Source of the DNA: Streptomyces sp. NBC_00154
Lineage (GTDB): Bacteria > Actinomycetota > Actinomycetes > Streptomycetales > Streptomycetaceae
Reading direction: 5' to 3'
DNA length: 64,000 nucleotides
Assembly: GCF_026342835.1 (NCBI RefSeq)
Contig: NZ_JAPEMI010000001.1
Location: 3,354,501 to 3,418,500, forward strand
Shown: piece by piece, positions 1 to 8,747 of the stretch
Layout: each line of letters starts with the position of its first letter
How positions within the stretch are numbered: the first letter of the stretch is position 1
The notes under the pieces: generated by a model
The model's input: only the letters and a program-made list of their open reading frames with translations
What the model was told of the DNA's origin: nothing
Databases searched by the model: none
Program-made: the position numbers and the translations under genes

Positions 1-1235
1 ACGACCTGGACGTTGCCGTTGACGTCCCATACCGCGATGCCGGGGGTGAGGGTGGGAATGATCTCGACCGCCCAGCGGGGCAGGCCGAGTACGCGCCCGG
101 TCGCTCTGGCCTCGTCGGCCTTCTGCGCGTAGATCGTCCGGGTCGAGGCCATCTTCAGGATCGCCGCGGCCTCGCGTGCCGCGGCCCCGTCGACCACGTC
201 GCTGAGGTGGTGGACCACGGCGACGAACGACAGGCCCAGCCGTCGGCCGAACTTCAGGAGCCGCTGGAAGAGTTGGGCGACGAACGGGGAGTTGATGATG
301 TGCCAGGCCTCCTCGACCAGGAAGATGCGTTTCTTCCGGTCGGGCCTGATCCAGGTGTGTTCCAGCCATACGCCGACGATCGCCATCAGGATCGGCATGG
401 CGATCGAGTTCCGGTCGATGTGCGACAGGTCGAAGACGATCAGCGGAGCGTCCAGGTCGATGCCGGCCGAGGTCGGGCCGTCGAACATGCCACGCAGGTC
501 ACCGTCGACCAGCCGGTCCAGGACGAGGGCGACATCGAGGCCCCAGGCCCGTACGTCGTCTATGTCGACGTTCATCGCCTCGGCGGACTCGGGCTCCGGG
601 TGGCGCAGTTGCTCGACGATGTCGGTGAGCACCGGCTGCCGGTCGTTGATCGTCTGGTTGACATAGGCGTGCGCGACCTTCAGCGCGAAGCCGGAGCGCT
701 CGTCGAGGCCGTGGCCCATCGCGACTTCGATGATCGTACGGAGCAGGGCGAGCTGACCGGTCGTGGTGATCGAGGGGTCGAGCGGGTTGAGCCGGATGCC
801 GCCGTTCAGGGCCGCGGTCGGGTCGAGCCGGATGGGGGTGAGGCCGAGCTCCTGGGCGATGAGGTTCCACTCGCCGACGCCGTCCTCGCCCTGCGCGTCG
901 AGGACGACGACCTGGCGGTCGCGGAACCTGAGCTGGCGGAGCACGTACGTCTTCTCCAGCGCGGACTTGCCGTTTCCGGACTCCCCGAGCACGAGCCAGT
1001 GCGGAGCGGGGAGCTGCTGTCCGTACAGCTGGAAGGGGTCGTAGATGTAGCCCTTGCCGGAGTACACCTCGCGGCCGATGATCACGCCTGAGTCGCCGAG
1101 GCCGGGGGCCGCGGTGGGCAGGTAGACGGCCTGGGCCTGCCCGGTCGAGGTTCGTACGGGCAGCCTGGTCGTCTCCACCTTCCCGAAGAGGAAGGAGGTG
1201 AAGGCATCCGACAACGCGGACAGAGGATCTCGCAT
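1..1235 (-). CDS. VirB4-like ATPase of a T4SS-like operon (partial, runs off left edge)
   Basis: The reading frame is open from an ATG at 1235 to the window edge, so about 411 N-terminal residues are visible. A Walker A motif GESGNGKS lies at residues 84-91, a Walker B strand IFLVEEAW at about 304-311, and a later FVAVVHHLSDV segment fits the VirB4/TraC ATPase family, which powers type IV secretion or conjugation machines at the inner face of the membrane. A GAGGG ribosome site precedes the start. It lies 19 bp downstream of the SCO6880-family gene and closes, as far as visible, the same minus-strand operon. Family assignment is good; the transported substrate is unknown. Confidence 0.85.
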   Translation of the reverse strand, partial: MRDPLSALSDAFTSFLFGKVETTRLPVRTSTGQAQAVYLPTAAPGLGDSGVIIGREVYSGKGYIYDPFQLYGQQLPAPHWLVLGESGNGKSALEKTYVLRQLRFRDRQVVVLDAQGEDGVGEWNLIAQELGLTPIRLDPTAALNGGIRLNPLDPSITTTGQLALLRTIIEVAMGHGLDERSGFALKVAHAYVNQTINDRQPVLTDIVEQLRHPEPESAEAMNVDIDDVRAWGLDVALVLDRLVDGDLRGMFDGPTSAGIDLDAPLIVFDLSHIDRNSIAMPILMAIVGVWLEHTWIRPDRKKRIFLVEEAWHIINSPFVAQLFQRLLKFGRRLGLSFVAVVHHLSDVVDGAAAREAAAILKMASTRTIYAQKADEARATGRVLGLPRWAVEIIPTLTPGIAVWDVNGNVQV

Positions 1236-1254
1236 GGCGTGACTGCCCTCTCGG

Positions 1255-2805
1255 TTAGCGACGGATGCCGGTGGCGAACGGCAGCGTGTTCACAAAGGCG
1301 CGGTGGTGCTCGCGGTCGCACCACTCCAGCTTCAGGTACGACTTGCCGGCCGAGGCACGGATCGTCCGCTTGTCGCGGGCGAGAGCCTCGGGTGATCGCG
1401 ACGACACGGTGATGTACCCCACGAGATTCACGCCCGCCGCGCCGCTCGCGAGATCTTCACCCCGCTGGTCGAGCCTGCCGTGGGCGGCGATGTCGCGCGG
1501 GTCGACGGTCCGGTTCATCTTGGCCTGGCGGCTCGCCTCGGCCTCGTCGTTCGTCTTCTCCGTGAGCATCCGCTCGATGGCGACCTCGGTGGGTTCGAGG
1601 TCCATGCAGACCGCGACGGTACGGATGACGTCCGGGGTGTGTACGAGGAGAGGGGCCAGGAAGTTGACGCCGACGGGCGTCATCGGCCATTCCTTCACCC
1701 ATGCCGTGGCGTGGCACCAGGGCGCGCGGGTCGTCGACTCGCGGGTCTTGGCCTGCAGGAACGTCGGCTCGACGGCGTCCAGCTCGGCGGGCCAGGCGTT
1801 GCGCTTCGTCATCGCCTGGATGTGGTCGATGGGGTGGTCGGGGTCGTACATCGAGTGCACGAGCGAGGCGAGCCGGCTCTGGCCGAGCGGCTGGCGTACC
1901 CGGATGTCCGCTTCGGCGAGGCGGGCGCAGATGTCGGTCAGTTCGCGCGCCATGACGACGGCGAGGCCCGCGTCCCGGTCGAGCTTGCGGCCGGCCTGCG
2001 GGCGGGCGGCGCGGGCCATGGCGTTCGCCTCGGCGGCCAGTTCGCGGTTGAAGTGCATGCAGGCGACGAGGTAGGCGCGGTGCTGTTCGCTGGAGGTGGA
2101 GACCATCGACTGGAGCTGGTCGTACGACTCCTGCAGCCAGCCCGGGGCCGCCTTGTCGCCGCGCTGGGCGACGTCCTTGGCGTGTGCGTCGGGGTCGGCG
2201 GGGAGGGTGCGGGCCAGCATCTGAATGCGGGTCACGAAGCCGTCGCCGTTGGCCACATGCTTGAGGAGTGTGCCGAAGCGGTCGACCAGCGCCTCCTGGT
2301 CCTCGCTGTCGCGCAGCCCGACGCCGGGCCCCTCGATCTCGATCGCCGCGGTGACGGTGCGGCGGTCGGCGTGCAGCAGTACGGCGATCTCGTCCGGGCC
2401 GAAGGGCGCGGCCAGCCAGTTGATCCGGCCGATGCCGGGGGGCGGCCCGATCTCGACCTCGCGGCCGTCGGCCCGTACGCCGGCTTCCATGACGGCGGAA
2501 CGGTACGTGGTGCCCCGGCGCAGGGACCGCTTGAAGCTGCGGTTGATCTCAAACCATTTGTAGAAGGTGCGGTGCTTGTACGGGACGTACACCATGGCCA
2601 GCGCCATCAGCGGGAAGCCGGTGAGCAGCACGATCCGCAGGGACAGGACGGGGACGATCAGCCCGCTCATCATGCCGAGGAACGCGCCGACGATGATCAG
2701 CGCGATCTCGCCGGTCTCGCGGTTCTTGCCGACGATCGCGTTCGGCCGGGCCCGGCCGATGAGATACGTACGGCGAGGCGTGACCGGATGGGACTGGGTC
2801 GTCAA
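1255..2805 (-). CDS. SCO6880-family membrane-associated protein of the T4SS-like operon
   Basis: A 516-residue protein with two adjacent hydrophobic segments near residues 33-72, followed by a long soluble region. The layout (PrgI-like membrane hairpin, then a large cytoplasmic domain) and the neighbours match the actinobacterial SCO6880 family, which sits beside VirB4-like ATPases. No intact Walker A motif is seen, so I do not call it an ATPase. Its ATG overlaps the stop of the upstream TrbL-like gene by 4 bp, indicating translational coupling. It probably forms part of the inner-membrane platform; this role is inferred from position. Confidence 0.75.
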   Translation of the reverse strand: MTTQSHPVTPRRTYLIGRARPNAIVGKNRETGEIALIIVGAFLGMMSGLIVPVLSLRIVLLTGFPLMALAMVYVPYKHRTFYKWFEINRSFKRSLRRGTTYRSAVMEAGVRADGREVEIGPPPGIGRINWLAAPFGPDEIAVLLHADRRTVTAAIEIEGPGVGLRDSEDQEALVDRFGTLLKHVANGDGFVTRIQMLARTLPADPDAHAKDVAQRGDKAAPGWLQESYDQLQSMVSTSSEQHRAYLVACMHFNRELAAEANAMARAARPQAGRKLDRDAGLAVVMARELTDICARLAEADIRVRQPLGQSRLASLVHSMYDPDHPIDHIQAMTKRNAWPAELDAVEPTFLQAKTRESTTRAPWCHATAWVKEWPMTPVGVNFLAPLLVHTPDVIRTVAVCMDLEPTEVAIERMLTEKTNDEAEASRQAKMNRTVDPRDIAAHGRLDQRGEDLASGAAGVNLVGYITVSSRSPEALARDKRTIRASAGKSYLKLEWCDREHHRAFVNTLPFATGIRR

Positions 2806-4178
2806 CGCCCTCCACCTCCTGTGCGGTTGTTACCTGAGTTGCCTGTACCGCCGCCTCGGGTGGCGCGGCTGCTGTGTGGGGTGCCCGAGGTGGGTCCCGA
2901 TCCGCTGCGGGGCGGAGGTGCGGCGGAGGGGACAGATCCGCCGCCGACCCCGCTCCCGGCGCTGTTACGGGAGCTGTGCGCGGCAACTCCGCCGCTGACC
3001 GGGTTGGCGGGCCTGCCACCACTGTTGCCGCCGCCCTGTCCACCGCCGTCTCCGCCGCTGCGGCTGCTGTGGGTCTTGATGCCCTGGGAGACGAGAGCGG
3101 CAGGGGAGCTGATCAGGGCGGCCGCCTGGGCGCCGTCGGTGGCCTGCTTACGGTTGGTGCGGGCACCCTGGATCTCGTCGCCGAAGCCAGGGACGAAGCG
3201 GTAGATCATTGCCGAGGCGAAGATTGCGAGCAGGATGATGGCGAGGCCGGAGACGACGGCGGAGAACGCGTTCGGTCCGCCGTCGGAGGAGAGCGCGCCG
3301 GCCAGCCCGAGCACGATGACGATGACCGGCTTCACCATGATCACCGCGATCATGATGCCTGCCCAGCGGCGGACGTGGCCCCACATGTTCTTGTCGACGA
3401 GACCCGAATAGACGACTACGCCGAGCAGGGCGCCGACGTACAGAAGGGCCGCCCGGATCACGAGTTCCAGCCAGAGCACGCCCGCGGCGAGGATCGACAC
3501 GAGCGAGACGACGATCAGCATGATCGGCCCGCCGCCGATGTCGGAGCCCTTGCTCAGCGCCTCGGCGAACGACCCGAAGAAGACATCGGTCTGCCCGCCG
3601 GAGGAGGACGCGATGACGTCGGTGACCCCGTCGGTCGCCGAGACGACCGTATAGAGGATGAGCGGCGTGAACGCGGACGCGAGCACGGTCAGCCAGAGGA
3701 ACCCGACAGCCTCGGAGATCGCGGTGGCCACCGGAACGCCACGGATGGCGCGCTTGGCGACGGCGAGCAGCCAGAGGACGAGGGTGAGCACGGTGGAGGC
3801 GGCGAAGATGACGGCGTACTGCTGCAGGAACTTGGGGTTCGTGAAGTCGACGTTCGCAGTGCCTTTGACTGCGTCGCTGAGCTTGCCGACGATCCAGGCT
3901 GCGGCGTCGGCGCAGCCGCGGGCGAGGGAGGACAGGGGGTCGAGGGCGTTGGCGGCGTCGTCGGGGGAGATGGTGCTGGGGCTGCCGGCGTCGCCGTTTT
4001 CGCAATAGTCCCTGGCCGGGCCGACGATGAGGCTGCAGTTGTCCTTGGAAGGCGAACCCGACGGCGTGGGCGACGGCGAAGGTGCCGCGGCAACACGGGT
4101 CGCCAGGATCACCATCGTGGCCTGGACGCCGGCCAGGACCGCACCGATCTTGACTAGGTGGCGTGGACTAGCGGGCAT
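2802..4178 (-). CDS. TrbL/VirB6-like polytopic membrane protein
   Basis: A 458-residue protein with an N-terminal signal-like hydrophobic segment (about 10-31), a short extracytoplasmic stretch, then five or six strong membrane spans between about 115 and 345, and a Gly/Ser/Arg-rich low-complexity tail of about 90 residues. This architecture is that of TrbL/VirB6 proteins, the polytopic channel component of type IV secretion systems. It overlaps the next gene by 4 bp and the previous gene by 11 bp, so it belongs to the compact operon. The exact number of spans is an estimate by eye. Confidence 0.75.
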   Translation of the reverse strand: MPASPRHLVKIGAVLAGVQATMVILATRVAAAPSPSPTPSGSPSKDNCSLIVGPARDYCENGDAGSPSTISPDDAANALDPLSSLARGCADAAAWIVGKLSDAVKGTANVDFTNPKFLQQYAVIFAASTVLTLVLWLLAVAKRAIRGVPVATAISEAVGFLWLTVLASAFTPLILYTVVSATDGVTDVIASSSGGQTDVFFGSFAEALSKGSDIGGGPIMLIVVSLVSILAAGVLWLELVIRAALLYVGALLGVVVYSGLVDKNMWGHVRRWAGIMIAVIMVKPVIVIVLGLAGALSSDGGPNAFSAVVSGLAIILLAIFASAMIYRFVPGFGDEIQGARTNRKQATDGAQAAALISSPAALVSQGIKTHSSRSGGDGGGQGGGNSGGRPANPVSGGVAAHSSRNSAGSGVGGGSVPSAAPPPRSGSGPTSGTPHSSRATRGGGTGNSGNNRTGGGGR

Positions 4179-5037
4179 AGGTGAACCCTCCGTACTCCTC
4201 GACAGCCTTGGCGATCTCGTCGGCGTTGGAGGCCGTACGGTCGGTGTTGACTGGCGCCGGACCCTCCTTCTGGGAGAAGCTGTCGACCTTCCAGTCGTCG
4301 GCTTCCCACTGGAGTTTCAGCGTCATGGTGAACCAGTCGTTGCTGACCGGGTTTTTCGAGCTGACACCGGCGGTGCCGAATACCCCGGTGCACCACACCT
4401 CCACGGTGGTGGAGTTGGCCGAGGACTGGGTCACTTTGGTTCCGACAGGAGCGGTTCGCGAAACGTAGGTCATGCCCGCGGCGGCGTTGCCGTCTTCGTC
4501 GAGACCGACCTTGTCGAGGAAGTTCTTGTTGTACGCCTCATTGAACTTGGCTTCGAGTTCGTCGACTCTGCTCGCGACGAAGACCTGCCGTACGATCGCG
4601 GCACGCTCGACCGGCTTGAGGATGTCGGCGGACACGAGGGCCACCGAGTAGTTCGCCGCCGCGCTCTGCGCCCCCTGCTCGTCATGCGCGAACCCCGACG
4701 CGATCGCGCCGTTCTTCCCCGTCACCGGCTTCGTGCCCGTCGCCGCGGTGGGGGCCGCCCCCGCCTTGTTGCCTCCGCTCCCGCCCGAGGAGCCGCTGTC
4801 GTCACCGCCCCCGCCCCGGTTCGCGAACGCGATAGCCGCGACGAGCAGAACGACCACGCCGACCACCGTGATCAGGGACCGCGAGCTGCGGGCCGGGCGG
4901 CGGCTGCCGTAGCCGTCGCCGCCTGTGCCGTCGGCGAATCGGGTACGGGTCTGGCGCGTACCGCCGAGGGTGCTGTATCCATCATCTGTACGGCCCGAGC
5001 GCGAATCGCTGCCGTAGCCGTCGTCGCCGAGACTCAT
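4168..5037 (-). CDS. Single-span protein, probably VirB8/TcpC-like
   Basis: A 289-residue protein: about 50 cytoplasmic residues rich in Gly, Arg and Ser, one membrane span near residues 53-71, a Gly/Ser linker, then an extracytoplasmic domain of about 190 residues ending in VEEYGGFTYAR. Bitopic proteins of this shape in conjugation operons are usually VirB8/TcpC-type assembly factors with an NTF2-like fold, and I infer that role from shape and position, not from a motif. It overlaps the TrbL-like gene by 11 bp. As the second gene of the operon it is probably co-transcribed from the region near 5.55-5.75 kb. Confidence 0.6.
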   Translation of the reverse strand: MSLGDDGYGSDSRSGRTDDGYSTLGGTRQTRTRFADGTGGDGYGSRRPARSSRSLITVVGVVVLLVAAIAFANRGGGGDDSGSSGGSGGNKAGAAPTAATGTKPVTGKNGAIASGFAHDEQGAQSAAANYSVALVSADILKPVERAAIVRQVFVASRVDELEAKFNEAYNKNFLDKVGLDEDGNAAAGMTYVSRTAPVGTKVTQSSANSTTVEVWCTGVFGTAGVSSKNPVSNDWFTMTLKLQWEADDWKVDSFSQKEGPAPVNTDRTASNADEIAKAVEEYGGFTYAR

Positions 5038-5225
5038 GCCGCGTAGGCCCCCTCAACCATGTGCGATTCCGCGTGGTACGACGGTAGCCGTACTGGTTCC
5101 CGCGTGGGCGCGGTGTGGTGACTCGACATCAGGGAGACGCAACCTTTGTCGGTGGGCACGACGGACGGGTGGTGTGGGAGCGGAACCGGGGCGGGGACGG
5201 CGCACCCGGGCAGGCTGACGGGTGG

Positions 5226-5540
5226 TTAGATGGCCATGCCGTAGACGATGGTGAACAGGGTCCCCAGCGATCCGATGATGAACACACCGGTCAAACCGGC
5301 AACAATCAGACCCTTGCCCTGCTCCGCGCTGAACGTGTCGCGCAGCGCCGTCGCGCCGATGCGCTGCTTGGCCGCTCCCCAGATGGCGATGCCGAAGCAG
5401 AGCAGGATGGCAACGGCCATGACGACCTCGATCATCACCTTGGCTTCGTCGCCCAGGGCTCCGAACGGCCCCCACTTGGGTGCGATGCCGTTGATGATGG
5501 TGCTGATACCGCCCTTATCAGTGTCAGCTGCCAGGACCAT
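5226..5540 (-). CDS. Small two-span membrane protein, VirB2/TrbC-like position
   Basis: A 104-residue protein starting MVLAADTDKGG, with two hydrophobic segments (about 34-54 and 79-101) separated by a short basic loop. The frame stays open upstream to 5819, but the upstream part is basic, non-hydrophobic and unlike a protein domain, so the ATG at 5540, preceded by an AGGGG site about 11 bp away, is preferred. Size and topology resemble pilin-like VirB2/TrbC subunits that often lead T4SS operons. No cleavable signal is obvious, so the pilin reading is only an inference. It is the promoter-proximal gene of the operon. Confidence 0.65.
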   Translation of the reverse strand: MVLAADTDKGGISTIINGIAPKWGPFGALGDEAKVMIEVVMAVAILLCFGIAIWGAAKQRIGATALRDTFSAEQGKGLIVAGLTGVFIIGSLGTLFTIVYGMAI

Positions 5541-5712
5541 GTAAGTCACCGCCCCTGTTGGGTAGTTCACTGCCCCTGCCACATGGCACGGGTCGCTCTC
5601 TATCTTCGCTGATGAAACCGTCCTGGTACGACGACTTGGCGGCTCTCTTTCATGGGATCTCGCACGTTTGACCGGTCCGACCGCCCTGACCTGCGGATCG
5701 AATCCGTGTGTG

Positions 5713-5728
5713 ACCACATATATATGGT
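5713..5728. promoter_or_regulatory. AT-rich near-palindrome in the 5541-5843 intergenic region
   Basis: ACCACATATATATGGT is a palindrome except for one mismatched pair, and it stands out as the most AT-rich spot in the 303-bp gap upstream of the T4SS-like operon. It lies about 175 bp before the first start codon of that operon and could be an operator or promoter core. The rest of 5541-5843 holds no convincing gene, tRNA or terminator. Confidence 0.35.
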
Positions 5729-5843
5729 TACTCTGTGTATCACGGAGGGTGACCCCGGGCAACGATCGGCATCCCGCCACCCTGGCCGAGGCCACCTTCC
5801 CTTCCGTAACTGCACCCATCAGAGCAGGCAGTTTGAGGGGTGG

Positions 5844-6500
5844 TCAGAGAATGGGGCGGCGGGGACCTGGCGGACGGGGCGGTGTCGTCCAGGTCCTCGG
5901 CGGCCGGAAGTCGCACCAGGAGCCGTCGAAGGGAAAGGTTCCGGCCTCGGCGAGCCGTGCGACTCTTGTGCCCTCGGCACGGATGGCTGCCGCTTCATCG
6001 GCCGACCAGTAGACGGGGTGGCCGGTCTTCTCGGCGAAGGACTCCTCGTCCTTCCACTGCCACGACCGGTCCGGAGCCACATTGATGTCGAGCTCGTGGT
6101 CGGCGATGTCGATGTCGTCGCCGTGGTGGACGCGACGCTCCAGATTCACGTACCAACCACGGAACTTCCCCCTGCGGCCGAAGAGCCAGAGTACGGAATG
6201 CGCGGCGCCGGTGGGCTGGTAGAACAGGGCGCTGCCCATCGGCCAGCGGCCGGGGACCACCGGGTATCCGGCGGCGGGTCGGTCGTCCGGGGCGATGTCG
6301 CGAAGATGTGCGCCGCCCGGGAGCTCCGTTCGCCACATGGGCGCGCCTGTCTCCATCCACACCAGCTGGCCCTCGTCCGTGCGCTCGACGAGGCGTACGG
6401 GTACCGAGGCACTCAAGTGGCCGCCGATGAAGAAGTTCCAGTGCAGAATCCGGCCCGGTACGTCTTCCGTGATGTTTATCGAGCGCGCGAGACGGTTCAT
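5844..6500 (-). CDS. DUF402 (FomD-like) protein
   Basis: A 218-residue protein with the DUF402 core: the WYVN motif near residue 116, then the acidic HGDDIDIADHELD stretch that binds divalent metal in characterised relatives, and WKDEESF just after. Members such as FomD and the staphylococcal and streptococcal phosphatases hydrolyse nucleoside di- or triphosphates or nucleotidyl phosphonates; the substrate here cannot be read. An AAGGA site sits 8 bp before the ATG. It is monocistronic by spacing and lies between the T4SS-like operon and the XRE/DUF397 cluster. Confidence 0.8.
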   Translation of the reverse strand: MNRLARSINITEDVPGRILHWNFFIGGHLSASVPVRLVERTDEGQLVWMETGAPMWRTELPGGAHLRDIAPDDRPAAGYPVVPGRWPMGSALFYQPTGAAHSVLWLFGRRGKFRGWYVNLERRVHHGDDIDIADHELDINVAPDRSWQWKDEESFAEKTGHPVYWSADEAAAIRAEGTRVARLAEAGTFPFDGSWCDFRPPRTWTTPPRPPGPRRPIL

Positions 6501-6776
6501 GGATCAGTCCTTGCTGCCGGGGCCTGACGGTGGCGATGTGCTCTGTTGTGCCCGGACAGCAGCGAGTTCAATGCGCGGACGGGTTCGTTGCGTAGTGAAT
6601 ATGCGCTGGTCGGACGAACAGGGAACAGTTCCGGAGACGCAGCCAGTGGGTGGCGCATTGCCGTCAGGAGAAGTAACGCTCCTGGTTCCACCGGTACCCC
6701 TTGCCGCCGGGACTCGGCGATCGGACACGGGCACGCTGCCACCCGGCAAGCTGTCCGGCAGGCCGGCGCCGAGCAA

Positions 6777-7028
6777 TCAGGACGGCTCGGCCGGGCCCTG
6801 GTTGTCGAGTGCGGCGAAGTGGTCGAACTCGCCGGCCACGACGCCCTTGGCGAAGGCCTCCCATTTTGTCCGGGTGGTCGTGACGATGTTGGTCGGGTCG
6901 TTGGTCTCTCGAAGGTGGACGAGCCCGTCGGGACCGAAGGCGAGCTCGATCCAGGGGCCGGGGCCCTCTTCGCCCTCGGGGGCAGCGCGGACCCAGGTGA
7001 GTTCGGCGGGAATCGCCCGGTCAGTCAT
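6777..7028 (-). CDS. DUF397 domain protein (distal copy)
   Basis: An 83-residue protein whose core (WVRA, then WIELAFGPDGLVHLRET, then TRTKWEAFAKGV) follows the DUF397 pattern of a small beta-rich protein with a C-terminal helix. DUF397 proteins are typically encoded next to XRE/DUF5753 regulators in streptomycetes and are thought to act with them. The start ATG at 7028 is chosen because it overlaps the end of the first DUF397 gene by 8 bp; the open frame continues upstream but that part is a proline-rich shadow of the neighbour. It is more divergent than the proximal copy. Confidence 0.75.
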   Translation of the reverse strand: MTDRAIPAELTWVRAAPEGEEGPGPWIELAFGPDGLVHLRETNDPTNIVTTTRTKWEAFAKGVVAGEFDHFAALDNQGPAEPS

Positions 7029-7209
7029 GGTGCGCGGTGTCCTTGACGGTCCGGATGAGGGCGGCCCAGGCGGTGGGGGTGGTGCGGAGTATCGCGCCGG
7101 TGGGGTCGCTGCTCTCCATGACATTGATCGTGTCGTCGTGGGCGGCGACGTGCACGCAGGACTCGCCCTGTCCGCAGTACGACGACTTCTGCCACTGGTA
7201 CGAGGGCAT
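7021..7209 (-). CDS. DUF397 domain protein (proximal copy)
   Basis: A 62-residue protein with classic DUF397 signatures: WQKSSYCGQGESCVHVA near the N-terminus, DPTGAIL in the middle and TAWAALIRTVK at the C-terminus. I place the start at the ATG 7209 because AAGGAA lies 6 bp before it; an in-frame GTG at 7224 would instead overlap the regulator stop by 4 bp. It directly follows the XRE/DUF5753 gene and precedes the second DUF397 gene, so all three are co-transcribed. Its likely role is as partner of the regulator. Confidence 0.85.
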   Translation of the reverse strand: MPSYQWQKSSYCGQGESCVHVAAHDDTINVMESSDPTGAILRTTPTAWAALIRTVKDTAHHD

Positions 7210-7220
7210 GTTGGGTTCCT

Positions 7221-8072
7221 TCACAGGTCGTTGACCAGGCTATGGATGAAGTCACGGGACTTGTCCGGTGTCAGCGCGACCGCCTCCATGCGGGCCAGGA
7301 GGAGGCGGTAAGCCTCCAGCTCCGCCTCGGCGTCCACCAGAGCGGGGCCGTGCGACTGGTCCAGGGAGACGGTGTCGAGTCGGGGTGCCGATCCGTGTAC
7401 GTACAGGATTGTCTGACCTGATCCGGGATAGGCGCCGATGGCGAACGGGATCACCTGGATCGTGATGTGCTTGCGTTCGCTCTGTTCCAGTAGATGTCGG
7501 AGCTGGGCCTTGGCGACGGTTGTGCCACCGACCGGTACGCGGAGTGCTGCTTCGTGGATGACCGCTTGGTACGGCGGGGAAGCTGTGCGGTCGAGGATGG
7601 CCTGGCGCTGGAGCCGGTGGCTCACTCGGTGCTCGATGTCCGAACGGGAGAACTCGGGTACGACCTGCCGAAAGATCTCGCGAGCGTGGTCCGTGGTCTG
7701 GAGAAGGCCCGGGATGTGGGAAGTGTTGGCGGACTGCAGTCCGGTTGCGTGGTGCTCCAGTTCCGCGATGTCCAGCAGGGGAGCAGGCAGGACTTCGCGG
7801 AACGTCTCCCACCAGCCGGGTGTGCGCTCCCCGGCGAGATCCAGCAATCCCTGGATGTAAGCAGTGTCTGAGCAGCGATAGTTGCGAGCCATGGCACGCA
7901 GTCGCTCCGGACTCACGCCGAAACGGCTCGCCTCGATGTTGCTGAGCTGGGCCTGGCTGATGCCGAGCAGGCGCGCGCCCTCAGTGGCGGTGAGTCCTGC
8001 GCGATCCCGCAACCTGCGCAGTTCTGTCCCGAGGCGTAGCCGCCGGACGCTGGGTGTGCCTCTGAGCGCCAT
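7221..8072 (-). CDS. XRE/Scr1-type regulator with DUF5753 domain
   Basis: A 283-residue protein with an N-terminal XRE helix-turn-helix (about residues 13-67, including LLGISQAQLSNIEASRFGVSP) and a C-terminal DUF5753 domain (about 90-270). This is the WhiJ/Scr1-like family, in which the regulator pairs with a downstream DUF397 protein and often with a nearby RsbW-like ATPase; members affect development and antibiotic production. The start is an ATG; the divergent promoter region is at 8073-8285. It heads a three-gene operon with two DUF397 genes. Confidence 0.9.
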   Translation of the reverse strand: MALRGTPSVRRLRLGTELRRLRDRAGLTATEGARLLGISQAQLSNIEASRFGVSPERLRAMARNYRCSDTAYIQGLLDLAGERTPGWWETFREVLPAPLLDIAELEHHATGLQSANTSHIPGLLQTTDHAREIFRQVVPEFSRSDIEHRVSHRLQRQAILDRTASPPYQAVIHEAALRVPVGGTTVAKAQLRHLLEQSERKHITIQVIPFAIGAYPGSGQTILYVHGSAPRLDTVSLDQSHGPALVDAEAELEAYRLLLARMEAVALTPDKSRDFIHSLVNDL

Positions 8073-8110
8073 GCGTCAACTCTCCCTGTTGGACACAGTG
8101 GTGAAGGCGT

Positions 8111-8124
8111 CACTCACACGAGTG
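8111..8124. promoter_or_regulatory. Candidate operator of the XRE/ATPase divergent promoter
   Basis: CACTC-acac-GAGTG, a perfect inverted repeat with 4-bp spacer, lies 39 bp upstream of the XRE gene start inside the 213-bp divergent region. A TACTTT hexamer, possibly a -10 box for the rightward gene, lies about 40 bp further on. Binding by the adjacent regulator is inferred from position. Confidence 0.35.
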
Positions 8125-8285
8125 CTTCTCTCAAGCAATTGTCGATCTGGCAAATACTTTATGCGGTGAGCCGCTAGCTTGAGGTCCAGGCCACCCGCCC
8201 GGAAGTACCCCGCTCGACGGAGCGGCCTCGTCACCGGGCAACCAGAAACGCACGATCCAACTTCCCTCCGCGATCGGAGACTTCC

Positions 8286-8747
8286 ATGGTTCCGGCCACC
8301 GTAACGTCGCCCTGGACGTACACCCTGCAACTCCCACAGGATCCCCGTGCCCCCGGCGTAGCTCGCACCACCCTCCGTACCGTCCTGCGCGTGCACGGCA
8401 TGAGTGAGCTCACCGAAACTGCCGAACTCCTGGCGAGCGAGCTGGTCACCAACGCGTACCTGCACTCCGAGGGCCCGTACTCCCTACGTCTTCGCGATGC
8501 CGGGCGGCATCGGATCAGGCTGAGCGTCTGGGACACCAACCCGCACATCCCGGCACCGTTCGAATGGAGCGCGGAGGCCCCGGCGGAGCTCGTCGAACGT
8601 GGGCGTGGGCTCTACCTCGTGACCCTCTGGGCGGACAGCTGGGGCGCGCACCCGATGCGCGGCGGCCTGCCGGGCCAGGGCGGGAAGCTGCTGTGGGTGG
8701 AGTGCGCAGCGAAGGCGGACGCGTACCCGTTGCCCGACTCCCGGTAG
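8286..8747 (+). CDS. RsbW-like anti-sigma/ATP-binding protein
   Basis: A 153-residue protein with a HATPase_c_2 fold: N-box SELVTNAYLHS at about residues 51-61, G1-like DTN near 86, and G2-box ERGRGLYLV at about 107-115. Such proteins are serine kinases or anti-sigma factors related to RsbW/SpoIIAB, very abundant in Streptomyces and commonly linked to XRE/DUF397 loci, as here. It is transcribed divergently from the XRE operon. A GGAG site precedes the ATG. The partner (sigma factor or anti-anti-sigma) is not in the window. Confidence 0.85.
   Translation: MVPATVTSPWTYTLQLPQDPRAPGVARTTLRTVLRVHGMSELTETAELLASELVTNAYLHSEGPYSLRLRDAGRHRIRLSVWDTNPHIPAPFEWSAEAPAELVERGRGLYLVTLWADSWGAHPMRGGLPGQGGKLLWVECAAKADAYPLPDSR

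Noticed and set aside
5680..5720. Sequence resembling a tRNA T-arm (GGATCGAATCC)
   Set aside because: No matching acceptor stem, anticodon arm or CCA is found on either strand, and the loop lacks the usual TTC start.
6501..6776. Short open frames between the DUF402 and DUF397 genes
   Set aside because: They have no convincing ribosome site, no recognisable domain and overlap each other on both strands; the region is left as intergenic.
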